64,000 nucleotides of DNA from Zopfochytrium polystomum (GCA_025765615.1 JAIVFJ010000017.1:124001-188000); one strand, 5' to 3'; counted from the first letter of the stretch, positions 1 to 10,508 are shown. Notes: a model not told the origin generated them from the letters alone. Translations and numbers: made by a program.

Positions 1-1204
1 CCGGTGAGGATGATGTCGTTTCCGAAGGCGAGCGTTTTGCTGACGGAAGAGGTATGCTTGTACGACGGCGAGGTATCCCTGCAAGTACTCTCCGTTGTCG
101 ATAATGGCAGACACGAGACCTTTCTTCATGCCGTCTATGGCACTGCTTGTTATTCCAACACTGACGATTGGGATATTCGCAGCTTGGATGGCAGCGATTA
201 AATCAGCGGAGCCTGCTCCAAACAGAATGTCTGAAATAATCGATTCAGGCGCGATGATGCCGGTAGGGTAGGGCACTTGCTTGATCCGCTCGAGAATAGC
301 TGCTTGGGACGAGTCCACACGGCCGACGTTGAGGGAGGAGAAAACCTCGACGGACCCTGACCCCACGGGGAGCGCAGCAGCAGCACCAGCGCAAATGGCA
401 TCGTATTTAGCGTACAACCCTTGGAACGGATTGATGCATAGTAGAAGATTGGAAGAGTTGCCGGAGATCAACATGCTTGGTGACAAAAACGTCGGATAAA
501 TTCAATACAAAGCGATCTTATCATTATCATGCACAGCATAGACGAAACATTAAAATGATCAGAGCCATACCGTTTTGCAGCTTCCATTCCAGTCATTGTG
601 TTGTTCGGCCCAATGTATGGTAACAGATTCTTGACGCCGCTGATGTAATTTTCGCCGCTCGAAACGGGGGCGACGGTGATATTTGGGTACGAGTTCATTG
701 CGACTTGAATCGCTCCGGTCGACGGAAGAACCGGAGACGGAAAATCGGTGATGATTGTACCGTGAAAAGTAGAGCGTGAGAGATCAAGCAGAACGTTGGC
801 GAGACCTGATCCATCGTTGGTGGTGTCCTGCAACATTAAGGACAGATCGAGATTAAAAAAGGCAGATCTTTCTGTGAAGGGTTCATTTCAAGACGAACCT
901 GATAGTAGTTCAAACGAACGCCGTGATCAGCAGCGGCTCTCTCCGCACCACTAATAACATTAATGTTCTCCTGCAAGGAGAACAGACGCGTCGATGTGAA
1001 GAGCAAGTCCAGCGTCTGCTTGTCGAAACACGGACAGTATGGGTTCATGTGGAACGGGTCCGGGTAGGCCTCCATAGTGGATCCAGTTTGATTGAGGGTG
1101 AAGGACGCGGACGCGCCATGAAGGCTCGCAAGCAGGTAGGATAGTAGAGAGGAAAGGGGCTGCGAAGCAGCCGGAGAGGCGGCGGCTACGGGCCATTGGT
1201 TCAA
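1..1204 (-). CDS. Periplasmic-binding-protein-like sugar sensor, partial
   Basis: 5' part of a gene running off the left edge. Three exons fit: 1204-899, 827-571 and 475 to beyond base 1, joined by GT-AG introns. The N-terminus has a short hydrophobic, signal-peptide-like stretch (PLSSLLSYLLASLHGASA). The rest resembles the type-1 periplasmic binding fold of bacterial sugar transporters: TMTGMEAAKRM, then INPFQGLYAKYDAICAGAAA, then IIAPESIISDILFGAG and IVSVGITSSAIDGMKKG, with a C-terminal FGNDIILTG. The last motif needs a one-base shift near 47-48 (AA). In eukaryotes such domains usually form the extracellular part of receptors; the remainder of this protein lies outside the window, so transporter, receptor kinase or GPCR cannot be told apart. 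The family call rests on motif order, not a search. Confidence 0.6.
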
Positions 1205-1966
1205 AGACGCGACTACGCTCCCTCGAACGTTGATTGCAGCGTCGTTGCTCCGTTCGCTGTTACTTGACTGGCCCTGGTTTTTTTTTTCGCGTTTTCTATT
1301 CTTCCTTTTTTTTTTTTTTTTTCAGTGATCGAGCCGTTCAGGGTTTGTCAGACTCTTACCCTTACGAAGTGGTCTCGGCAAGTCCGCCCTCTTCGTGTTT
1401 GCAATAGTCGCACTGCTCAGCGCTAGATACTGCAGTTGTTGGGTTCTAAAGACTGAATTGAAAGGCCTTGGAACACAAGGTAGCAGACCTCAGGGTGAGG
1501 GAGAAATTTTTGTCTGGGGGTAATATAATGAAAAGCGCAGTAAGGGAAAAGGTGAGCAACGAGCGAGGCGACAGGTTAGCGAAACAGGCAAACCAAAGTG
1601 GGGGGGGAGGAGCGAAGGAGTAAAGCTGGGGCTACTGTGACGCCTGTGATTTCGCGCGCCTTTTTTCAGTCGAGGCAAGAGTCAGTCTTCCACGAAACCT
1701 CCTGCACCGATACCTTGCTCGGGCCAGGGCTGTTCTGTTGAACAACTTTTTTTTTTCTTCTTTTTCTTGAGACAGCCTTCAGGTTGAATTGTCTGATTCT
1801 TTTTCTTTTTTTGTGTTCGATCGATCAACTTTTTCAATTTTTTTTCTTGTTTTTTTTTCCCCCCGTTTCTCTTCTCCATACCCTATCGGCTTCACCACAT
1901 GCACCTCTTTGTATTTCTCATTCAGCATGGGCAAAGGGCAGCTAGCTAGGCAGGGCACACACCACG

Positions 1967-1976
1967 CGCACACACA

Positions 1977-2060
<84 letters not shown>
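1967..2060. repeat. (CA)n microsatellite
   Basis: About 94 bases of almost pure CA/AC with a few interruptions (CGCACA, ACAACA). It creates long histidine/threonine or valine/cysteine open frames that are not genes. Confidence 0.95.
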
Positions 2061-2062
<2 letters not shown>

Positions 2063-2697
2063 AAGAAAATAATCTTTGTTTGTGTTGTTTTTTGTTTGTT
2101 TGTGTGCTTTTGAACATGCCTATCGACAGGCGCCGAATCGCCGCCCCTGCTCAACGCCGCCGTTTTCCGCTTCCACGGGTATTAATAGATGTTAATGGCT
2201 TGTATAAATATATCTATTCCATATTTTATTATTATGTATTATTTCTTTATTGGTAGAGGGAGAGAGAGTGTGAGAGAGAGAGAAGAGAGGGTTTGCCGTT
2301 CTCTGAACAACCCGCCAGTTCTTTCGCATGGTGATGCCCACGGCTAAAGAGCGGCCAGATAGATCAGGCAGCGGGTGCTGGAGGGCAGTTTAATTTGATT
2401 GATTGTGCAATTGTTGGCGGGCGGGAAGCCCTTTTGCGAGTTGAGTGAGACGATCGAATAAGAAATGCCCGCAAGCACGGCAAAATAGCAAGGATGAAAG
2501 GCGCCCCCGAGTCTCGATTTCACTTTTCACTTACTGTGCGTGTGTCTGTGTGTGTGTGTGCACGCAAAAAGTTGCAATTCGCAGATTCGCGAAGAAGGAA
2601 TCAGCAGAAGTCAAATAGTTGGGGCAAGAAACGATGTGGTTAAAAAAGTGAAGTCGAGCCAACAAGTTTTCCGTCCGCCTGTCTGTTGTCTATCTAC

Positions 2698-2775
2698 CTG
2701 TTTGTCTGTCTGCCTATCTGTCTGTCTGTCTGTCTCTCTCTCTCTCGCCGTCCCCTTTTCTGTCTGTCTGTCGGC
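2698..2775. repeat. CTGT/CT-rich tandem repeat upstream of the Ras gene
   Basis: Runs of TGTC and CTCT units followed by another TGTC block, about 300 bases upstream of the Ras start. It is probably promoter or 5' UTR sequence, followed by a GAGAA-type purine run near 2886-2908. Confidence 0.85.
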
Positions 2776-3044
2776 CTACCTTTTCTCCTCCTCCCACACG
2801 CACATTGCCAGCAGCAGCAAACTTCGCCCCCCCACAGCAGAGCGAGAAGGGGTCCTTTACCACGGAGGCAAGGCCAACAGCAGAGGAGAAGAGAAGAGAA
2901 GAGAAGAGCAAAGCGGCCACTCCGCTCTCCTGCTCTACTCTCCTTCCGGCCTTTCCCCGTCGACACCAGATCGTCGCCGCCGATCCATAACCCCATCGAT
3001 CCAATCGACCCGATCGTCGCCCGTCATCAACCAAAGTCATCATC

Positions 3045-3840
3045 ATGAGCAGGACCAGCAGAGCCATCGTGCCGCGCGAGTACAAGATCGTCGTCGTGGG
3101 CGGCGGCGGCGTCGGCAAGTCCGCCTTAACCGTGCAATTCACGCAATCTCAATTCTTCGACGAGTACGACCCGACGATCGAGGACCTGTACCGCAAGCAG
3201 TGCATCCTGGACGGGCAGCCAGCCGTCCTCGACATCCTGGACACGGCGGGGCAAGGAGGAGTACTCTGCGATGCGGGCGCAGTACATGCGGTCGGGGGAG
3301 GGGTTCCTGCTGGTGTACTCGATCGCGTCGCGCGAGTCGTTCGACGAGACGTTCCAGTTTCACGCCCAGATCGCCCGCGCCAAGGACAGGGACTACTTTC
3401 CGCTCGTGCTGGTCGGGAACAAGGCCGACCTCGTCGGCGCGAGGCAGGTCGCGCCGCAGGAGGGGAGGGAAGCCGCGAGGGCGATGGGGTGCTTGTTTTT
3501 GGAGACGTCTGCCAGGATGCGCGTCAACGTGGACGAGGCGTTTTATGAGCTTACAAGGAGCATCAGGGACGAGGGCATGAGGATGGGCGGCGGCCCTGGA
3601 ATGGGCATGGCCCCGGGAATGGGGCAGAGCATGGGGCAGGGCATGGGCGTAGGCCCGCCGCACAATCCGTACGGTCACCAGCAGCAGCAGCAGTACCCTC
3701 AGGCCATGGACGATCGCGCGTGGAACAGTCAAGGATCGACCAACAGTTACCGGAACAACAACGCCGGGAACGTCTACGCCAAAGACCAAGACACCAGTTC
3801 CAAGCGGCAGCGACGCTGGTTTCGATGCATGCTCCTTTGA
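3045..3840 (+). CDS. Conventional Ras-family small GTPase (unit A)
   Basis: Membrane-anchored small GTPase of the Ras/Rap group. P-loop GGGGVGKS (residues 19-26), switch [13 protein letters not shown], switch II DTAGQ followed by EEYSAM, NKAD in [12 protein letters not shown], and a C-terminal CAAX box CMLL, which by rule favours geranylgeranylation. The hypervariable tail is unusual: a Met/Gly-rich repeat ([17 protein letters not shown]), then a Gln run, before the basic RRWFRCMLL end. There is no intron. One extra G at 3255-3256 breaks the frame exactly inside the invariant DTAGQEEY; both sides are fully conserved, so an assembly error is likelier than a dead gene. It is the least diverged member of the local cluster and the likely parent type. 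Confidence 0.9.
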
Positions 3841-4678
3841 TTTTGTTTTCTGTTTTTCGTTTTTTCAACCCCGCCTGCTCTTGTGTGCCATGAGGATCTG
3901 GCACTGGCGCGTTATTCGGCGACGGCGGCATTCTCGTGAGGGGTTGCACTGGGAACCACCTGCCTGTTGAAAATGGTGCTGTGTAGTTGCCGCTGACCAC
4001 CCCGTCCTCTTTGTCTCTACCCTCTTCTCCACACCCGCCACCTCCCCCCGACGTATTATACCTTTTCCCGAGTATTATATGTACTACAAAAAGCCTTCTC
4101 CCACCAGACCTATCGCCCCTTCAAGTTTCTCGGTTTAGCTGAGAGGGCGTGTGTCTTCTTGTTTTCCTCACCGCGTCTCCTTTGCGCTAAAGCCCATTCT
4201 GAAGAGTTCCCCGCGACCTCTCTGACCCCTTCCTTGTACCTTCTCCTTCCTTGTGACGATCTTCTCTTCTATCAGTTCGTTGCGCGTTGTGTGTTTCTTT
4301 GTTTTGTGTGTTTTCTCTTTGTGTACTTTCTTTTTATCCCAACCATTACCCTTTTCAGGCCCAATGGCCAAACCCCACCACCAAGTCTCGTCTCGCCTTT
4401 ACGTTCTTGTCTCTCTTTCTTGTTCTTCTTTCTACTCTTCCTTGTGGATTTCTTGATGAAGCAAAATACACGATAGCGCGCGATAGCGACGGCGCGAAGA
4501 ATATCAGGTCGTCCTCCAGCAAACGGCCGGCATTGCAGCAACGCCCCACTTTTACTTACAACGAAACGCACTACTAAAGAGTCACTCCACCATTGCCTGA
4601 ACGCCAGCGACGCCCCGATCAGAATGACCCTGTATTCATTCAGTAGAAGCGCAGCTCAAATTTCGGCGCGGGCTTCCC
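3841..4678. other. Spacer between convergent Ras genes
   Basis: Pyrimidine-rich 3' flank of unit A and 3' flank of unit B. No conserved open frame is recognised. Confidence 0.6.
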
Positions 4679-5496
4679 TCACATAACGACGCACTTCCGC
4701 GACGACGACGACGACGCCTGACCCTCTCCGCCGCCGCCCACGCCCTTCGCCACCCTCTCGTCCCTCACGCACCTCGCCAGCGCGTAAAACACCTCGTCAA
4801 CGTTAACCCCCGTCTTGGCCGACGCCTCGCCAAACCACGCTGCCCTCATCGCCTTCGCCGCCGCCCTCCCTTCCGCCTCCTCCACCTCCCTCCTCCCCTC
4901 CTCACCAAGATCCGCCATGCACCCGACCAGCACTACCGGCACCGCCTGGCCGCCTCCCCCCTCGGCGTCTCTCGCCCTCGCGATCTCCTTCTGCAGTGCA
5001 AACGCATCGTCCAGCGACGCGCGCGACGCGACCGAGTACGTGAGGACGACGCCGTCCGAGGAGTGCGCGTACTGGGCGGCGACGGCGGGGTGTTCGTCGT
5101 CGTCGTCGTCGTTTTGCGGGAGGCACTCGAGGATGTCGGTGGGGACGCGGAGGTTGTGGTCGAGGGTGATCAGCTTCCAGGCGGGGACGTCGTCGATCGT
5201 GGGTTCGTAGTCGGCGACGAAGCGGTCGTGCATGAAGCGTTGGATGAGGGCCGTCTTTGTGGGGTGGGCGAGCGAGCGGGGTTCGGGGGGCGGGTTGGGG
5301 TGTGTGATTTTGGACAGTTTAGAGGGGCGCAGAGGCGGGCGGTGCGGGGGGAAGATGTGCCGATGGGGCCGGCCGGTCGGGAGGCGAATAAGAAAGGAAA
5401 AGGCACGACGGGGGGGCAGGGCAGGAGGAGGAGGCTAGGGCAGACCTTCCCAGAACGGCGACCGCCGATGACGGCGATCTTCTGGATGTCGCCCAT
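4679..5496 (-). CDS. Divergent Ras-like GTPase with GGRRSGK P-loop (unit B)
   Basis: Two exons: 5496-5446 and 5254-4679, with a GT-AG intron (5445-5255) in phase 0 directly after the P-loop lysine. Exon 1 is MGDIQKIAVIGGRRSGK; exon 2 begins TALIQRFMHDRF. The P-loop has Arg at the positions of Ras Gly12 and Gly13. Switch I is kept (YEPTIDD), but DTAGQ is replaced by an unrelated acidic stretch (ECLPQNDDDDDEHP), so no catalytic Gln61 is present. NKxD is changed to CMAD in LVGCMADLGE. The SAK motif is intact (EASAKTGVNVDEVFYALARC). The C-terminus is Ser-rich and ends in CAAX box CVVM. The open frame is clean, so this is probably a real membrane-anchored protein, predicted to lack normal GTP hydrolysis. 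Confidence 0.8.
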
Positions 5497-5984
5497 GGTG
5501 GTGATGATCGGCGCGCTGCTGAGTCTCTCCTCTCAAATCTCTCAAATCGTTTGCGTTGACAGCAGACACTGAAGACACCGGCACGACGGAAAACAGACTG
5601 TATAGATGAATGTATATACCCCCCAACCCCCGCCCCCCACGCGACTCCATCACACCGATACTGCTCATCTTCGTCGGTTCCCTTCTTTGCCCCCTCCCCA
5701 CTCCCCCTTGCCGAATCAACGCTTTTATGCGGCTCCCATGCCGTTTTCTGCGAAGCGGGGTCCGTCGGTCAATTGCTTGCTGCTGTGAATGACGTGCTCC
5801 TGAAGAGGTTGTGCATAGGGCATGCCTCCGTGGCTTAAGTTCGTTCCCTCTTATCGCCGCATGGACAGTGGTGCAATTGGTGCTTTCCTATGCTCTAACT
5901 GACTGTAAAAAATATTTACTCTGTGAGCAACAGAACTGACGTATTGGTCAAACAGAATCCAAGCGCTAGTTGTTCGCAAAACTT

Positions 5985-6256
5985 ATCGCGACGCGGCCTC
6001 CGCTCCCATTCGCCGAGGTCGGCCACGCATCCGACCAGCTTCCAGCGGGGGGAACCCGTCCCTCCCCGCCCCCTCGCGCGCGCGGGCGAGCTCCTTGCCG
6101 ATCTGGAACGCTTCGGCGAGCGACGCGCGCGACGCGATCGAGTACGTGAGGACGACGCCGTCCGCGAAAGGCTCGAGCCGACGGGGAGAATGGGCGTAAT
6201 TTTCATCGTGAATAATGTCGGGGGCGTCCAGGATGTCGGCGCGACCTTGTGTTTAC
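5985..6256 (-). pseudogene. Ras-like fragment (unit C)
   Basis: A piece of Ras-like coding sequence truncated at both ends. It starts at RADILDAPDIIHDENYAHS and runs through DGVVLTYSIASRASLAEAFQ and GKELARAREGAGRDGFP, then a frameshift leads into KLVGCVADLGEWERR, where homology stops. There is no P-loop exon, SAK motif or CAAX box. It is nearly identical to the middle of unit F at 10.8 kb but lies in the opposite orientation, so it is a recent inverted partial duplicate. Confidence 0.8.
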
Positions 6257-6298
6257 TCAATTGAATGCGCACCTCATTTTGGGGCGCCAAGGGTTCCC

Positions 6299-6817
6299 TC
6301 ACATGAGGATGTATTTACGCGGCGACGGCGGACTTCATCCGCCCGCACCGCCGCCGCTCTCGCCCTCCATCGCCCACTCGTCCCTCACGCACCTCGCCAG
6401 CGCGTAAATCGCCTCGTCCACATTCACCCCGGTCTTTGCCGACGCCTCGCCAAACCACGCCGCGCCCATTGCCTTCGCCGCCGCGCTCCCCTCCACCTCA
6501 GGCGCCTCTCGCCGGTCCCCCTCGCCGAGAGCCGCCATGCACCCCACCAGCACCAACGGCCCTGGCCCGTCCTCCCAGTCCCTCGCGCGTGCGATCGCTT
6601 TTTGAATCTGAAACTCCTCGTCGAAGGACGCTCGCGACGCGACCGAGTACATGAAGACGAAGCCGTCGGAGTCGCCCGCGAGCTGGAGAAAGTACTCGGC
6701 GTGCGGAAGGGACTCGAACAGGAGAGGTCGGGTGATTACCTTCCGTGGTAAGTCGTCGATTGTGGGTTCGTCGTCGTCGACGAAGCGGCCTTCAATGACT
6801 CGTTGGATGAGAGCCGA
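6299..6817 (-). pseudogene. Ras-like gene lacking its P-loop exon (unit D)
   Basis: The open frame begins at a splice acceptor (CCCATAAAG before 6817) with SALIQRVIEGRFVDDDEP, the place where sister genes have their second exon. No P-loop exon lies in the short stretch up to unit E. The body is well kept (FVFMYSVASRASFDEEFQ, GEASAKTGVNVDEAIYALA) but NKxD has become CMAA, losing the specificity aspartate. The frame stops at 6335 just before the tail; a one-base shift would give KYILM and a stop at 6299-6301, in the same flanking context (ATGTGAGGGAA) as CVVM-stop in unit B. The CAAX cysteine codon has thus become TAC (Tyr). It may be dead, or may borrow the P-loop exon of unit E. Confidence 0.65.
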
Positions 6818-6957
6818 CTTTATGGGCGAGCGGGGTCGGGCGGGGGGTGTTTTTTGGACGTTTTTAGATATTGTGAGGGGCAAGGAAGTGAGGGGTAGAA
6901 GGAACAAACAGCGACAGCGACAAATCCTCGAACTCAACGGATGCATATGGTATTTAA

Positions 6958-7680
6958 TTACATCAGCAAGCACCTCCACTGCTGCTTCAAGCCCGCCCCA
7001 CGCTCCAGTCGAACGTTCCCGAAGCGCCTCTGTTCGTCCCGTATACACCTCGCCAGCGCGTAAAACACCTGCTCCGTCCTGCCCCAATCCTTCGCTGACG
7101 CTTCCAAAAACGCGCATGCCCCCATCGCCTGCGCCGCGGCCCTCCCCTCTGCCTCCGATACCTCCCGCCGCTCGACGATGTCCGCCTTGTTCCCCACCAC
7201 CACCACCACCGCCGCCGCCGCCGGGACGACGTAGCCGCCGCAGCGCCGGGCCTGCGCGAGCAGGCGGAACGCGTGGTCCAGCGACCGGCGGTCGGTGACG
7301 GAGTAGACTGAGGAGGATCCCGTCGGCGTTCGCGAACGGGATACCAGGAGGGCAGCTGCGAGAACGCGTCTTCGATTGTGATGGACGTGGGTTCGCCATC
7401 GAGGATGCGGGTGAGGCTGTAACCATCGTCGACGAGCGGGTCGTCGACGTAAGGGAAAGCGCTGTAGGCAAATTGAAAGATGAGGGAGGACTGGGTTGTT
7501 GGGGGGTGGTGGGAAGGGTGGCCCGCGAAGAACAGATGCGAGTGGGGGTGCTCTGCGCGGTGAGCCAGCGAATTGACTGAAACGGGGGCTGCGAACTGGA
7601 GATACCTTGCCGACGCCGGCAGCGCCCAGCACTTGTATCTTGAACTCTGGCGGTGGATTGCTGCGCCGCCACATGACCAA
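6958..7680 (-). CDS. Ras-like GTPase with GAAGVGKS P-loop (unit E)
   Basis: Exon 1 (7680-7606) encodes MVMWRRSNPPPEFKIQVLG followed by AAGVGK; the donor GTATCT follows the P-loop lysine. Exon 2 begins at 7490 after CAACCCAG with SSLIFQFAYSAFPYVDDP. NKAD is intact (VGNKADIVERREV), SAK is present (EASAKDWG) and the CAAX box is CLLM. The position of Gly12 is Ala. Switch I and II are poorly conserved (VDDPLVDDGYS; EDAFSQLPSW). Reading through exon 2 needs two single-base corrections, one near 7346-7351 and one near 7313 (an extra A before VYSVTDRRSLDHAF). Either these are assembly errors or the gene is damaged. Confidence 0.65.
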   Translation of the reverse strand: MVMWRRSNPPPEFKIQVLGAAGVGKVSPVRSPRFSQFAGSPRRAPPLASVLRGPPFPPPPNNPVLPHLSICLQRFPLRRRPARRRWLQPHPHPRWRTHVHHNRRRVLAAALLVSRSRTPTGSSSVYSVTDRRSLDHAFRLLAQARRCGGYVVPAAAAVVVVVGNKADIVERREVSEAEGRAAAQAMGACAFLEASAKDWGRTEQVFYALARCIRDEQRRFGNVRLERGAGLKQQWRCLLM

Positions 7681-8359
7681 GATGTTGTCTCAACGGTGGG
7701 GACGTACGATGAATGACTTGACCCCTCCGTCAACACAAAGTACTCGAACGAGACATGAAGTCCAACGTCGCCCTCGCGGCGGCTTCCGGATCCCTTTTTC
7801 AGCACCCTCCCACTCGCATGCGCACACTCAGCCGCCGCGCACTGTACCGGCATCCACATGCATCTCACTGCAAGGGGTCGTCCCAATGGGATGAAAAAAA
7901 GAAACGAATAGCCGGCGAAGCCTCTTGTTGTTTCCAGGTTGACGAAGGCTGCCCGAAGAGGCAAAGGTTTGATTAGTAGCATAAAGGGTTATGTTCTTCT
8001 AGTTTTAAAGTAAAAACTGATGAATGAGCGACAGTTGGAGCGGCACAAAACCCAGCCGACGGGACACGAAAGGTGATCATGAATGCGTACCATCTCGGGC
8101 CAGGTTGAAGTGCATGGAATGGTGGCCTCGCTCTGACCACCCGTTCGAGTCAATAATGCCGGCGACCTCCTTGAGGAACTATACCTCGCGAGCTTGCTCC
8201 GACGGGCATGTCGGTTCCCTGTAGTTCTGATGGGACGATGGCGTTGATGCGCCTGTGTGGCAAACCACGCTTCTTTTTTGGCTGCAGCAGGAGAAGGGCA
8301 CGTTCCACTTCCCCCCTACCAGACGATATATCTTCAGATTTTATTCCCGACTGCGGTCA
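7681..8359. other. Spacer upstream of unit E
   Basis: Upstream flank of unit E on the - strand and of an unrecognised gene on the + strand. No conserved coding segment recognised. Confidence 0.5.
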
Positions 8360-9014
8360 ATGGCTAGCACCTTGACCTCCTTCGCTGGTTTAAATCGAGC
8401 GAATACATTCCGACCGCTTGAGTGCCCCATTAGTCTCGCTGCCAAAGTGCCAAATGCTTTCAAGTGGTGGGCGGATAATCAGCTGCCTTTGACAAACGAT
8501 ATTGAGGATATGGAATCCTTCATCAAAGAGAACTCTCTCAACCGAGGACCTTATGCAGTGGCTGCGGAAACGCGCGACCATGACACCACTGCCGCTTGGA
8601 GCTGTGTTTCTACAGACCGAAAGTGGGCGTGCGCTGGATCTGGTCCACCTCGCCGCAATCTTGGAAAACAAACTCCCCGACGGAAAGTTGCACAGTGGAA
8701 TCCTTGACGGACTGCTTTCTGGCCGAAGTCTAGACCCAGTGTCGCGCTACGACATCACGGAGTGTGTCCCTTTCTCGAGTGGTTGTTGGTCCACAACCAC
8801 AACGAAGGAATTACTGTTTTCGGGCAGCGACAACCTGACGATACGATCAAAGCGGTGGTGGAAGGAGGCAGAGCGTCGTTTGTCGTTTTGCTCGTTTGAA
8901 AATCTTGAAGCTGTTTCTCTCGACAAAAATAAAGTGATTTCTTGGGGCTGGCACAACTGTTCACTCCTTGCTCCCGGCAACGGCCTCCTAGAAAAAGGCC
9001 TTGTAGTTCTGTGA
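8360..9014 (+). CDS. Unrecognised protein, possibly with one frameshift
   Basis: Not recognised. The ATG at 8360 opens MASTLTSFAGLNRANTF and runs through FKWWADNQLPLTNDIEDMES; near 8540 the better frame becomes LSTEDLMQWLRKRATM and continues through LDLVHLAAILENKLPDG to a stop at 9012-9014. Both halves have ordinary globular composition, which argues for one gene with a one-base error rather than chance frames. No membrane segment or known motif is seen. It lies between Ras-like units; no functional link can be claimed. Confidence 0.35.
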
Positions 9015-9356
9015 TCTTGTCGGGAAACTTAGCATCTCTTGTCCCACAGGATGGTGGGTCGCTGACACTGCCGCTATAGTTGCTGCCGTCGCCGCGAACG
9101 CAAGACAACCCGGAATCGGACGAGGCGTCTTTGAAATACACGTCAGTTCGAAACTACCGACCGTGAAAACGCTGAAAATGCGGCGAATGGTTAAAGACCC
9201 AGATGCGAAATGCTAATCAAAAATCGGTCTCCGTCACGACGATGAAAGTAAACAACATTCGTGCGCAAGCATATATGCAACCTGCATTCACCACGACCCA
9301 CCCGCTCTTTGCACCCGCCCAAAGGTTATTGATTCGCTCGGAAACCGGGAACCGCT

Positions 9357-10393
9357 TTAGTCGGCCTCGTTCGGAATGATAAAATATATGCAGCTGATCC
9401 TCGTATGGCGCAGGGGTCGCGGCGAGGACGGGATTCCGCTCGACTGGTCACGGCGCAGCCGGGACCAACGTTCCAACAAGAAAATAACATAAGGTTTCGC
9501 AAATGCTATCACAGCTCGACCCTTAAGCGCCTCGCCCTCCTTGAACACGTCCGCGTAAGGGAAAGCTTGAGGCACGAACACAAAAACGTCCTCTGGTTCG
9601 TCTTCATCTCTCCGACCCCCCGGAGAAGGGAAGCACGAAACCTCGTCCATGAGCTTCTAGATGCGAAAATGGGTCTTTACCGCCTCTGCAGTTCCGTCGG
9701 CGATCAGCTGTGTCGCTCGCGGGCTCGGCGACCGCTCCAAGATCGAGCTGAACGACTGGATCATGCTGACCCATCCGCTGGTCGCCTCCATCGCTTCCTT
9801 CTGCGCTCGCTCAAACCTTTGTAGCGCCGGCTGCATGCGGCGCAGCGCTGATTACCCCTCGCTCGATGTCGCAAACCTCGAGGTCGCGCGTGATCCTGCC
9901 CGGCGTCAGCGCGTCCCGTTCCTCGTCTTCGTCGTCGTCGTCGTCGCTGCTCTCCCCAGCCTTGAGCGCATCGGCAAGCTTTTCGAACAGCGGGGCCCCC
10001 TTTGGTGCGACGGTCGCCGGCGGTCGCCAGCCACAACTGGAAATCCAACTCCGCGTTCGACGCGACGTCGTAGAACGGCAGCACCACGCGGCGGAACACG
10101 GCCGGCGAGCGATCGGGCAGGTCGATGCTGTGCGGGTCGCGGAACTCGAGGACCCGGTGCGTCCGATTGAGAAGGTAGGTGTCCCAGACACCGCGAACGT
10201 GGACGCGGGAGAGCGCAAACACCGATGGAAGCTCGTCGGCGGCGCGGTTCTCGGCCGCCACCGCCGCCGCCGCCAATCGTGATGGTGAAGACGCGGCTGG
10301 TCTCGCTTTGGTCGATGCTAGAGGCGGCGGCGGTGGCGGCGTCGCTTGTTTGTGACGGTTTCTCGGTGGATGGTGTGAGGGGGTCCCCAGCAT
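9357..10393 (-). CDS. Unrecognised protein with poly-Pro and acidic tracts
   Basis: Not recognised. It starts at 10393 (MLGTPSHHPPRNRHKQ), followed by a proline run and a folded-looking part (VRGVWDTYLLNRTHRVLEFR; VVLPFYDVASNAELDFQLWL). A one-base shift near 10019-10020 (duplicated base) leads into KGAPLFEKLADALKAG, then an acidic run (SSDDDDDEDEERD). A second shift near 9850 gives a helical part (RFERAQKEAMEATSG; MIQSFSSILERSPSPRATQL) ending near a likely donor at 9680. A last frame (VFVFVPQAFPYADVFKEGEA) runs to 9357. It is divergently paired with the double-Ras gene, 115 bases between the starts. Confidence 0.4.
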
Positions 10394-10508
10394 GAGATGC
10401 GGGTCGCCCCTTCGGTATTTACTTACGTGAAAACAAGTGTCTCAAATCGAGATCCCACTCATTGTGAAACGGTTGCAAGAGAGGACAGCGACGCCGACGA
10501 CGCCAGTC

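Larger units (their letters stand above)
1205..3044. other. Intergenic spacer rich in simple repeats
   Basis: The divergent spacer between the sensor gene (-) and the conventional Ras gene (+). It holds T runs, a long CA tract, a GA tract, TG and CTGT runs and a GAGAA run. I see no conserved coding segment; the open frames here are repeat translations. Confidence 0.7.

Noticed and set aside
1779..2256. Open frames across the CA repeat on both strands
   Set aside because: They consist of repeat-encoded Thr-His or Val-Cys runs with no conserved flanks.
2540..3580. A long + strand frame overlapping the start of the conventional Ras gene
   Set aside because: It is Arg/Ser-rich, out of frame with the conserved Ras sequence, and begins in simple repeats.
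3045..3840. Programmed frameshifting in the conventional Ras gene
   Set aside because: The break falls in the invariant switch II and the same kind of one-base duplication recurs in unrelated genes, so a shared technical cause is simpler.
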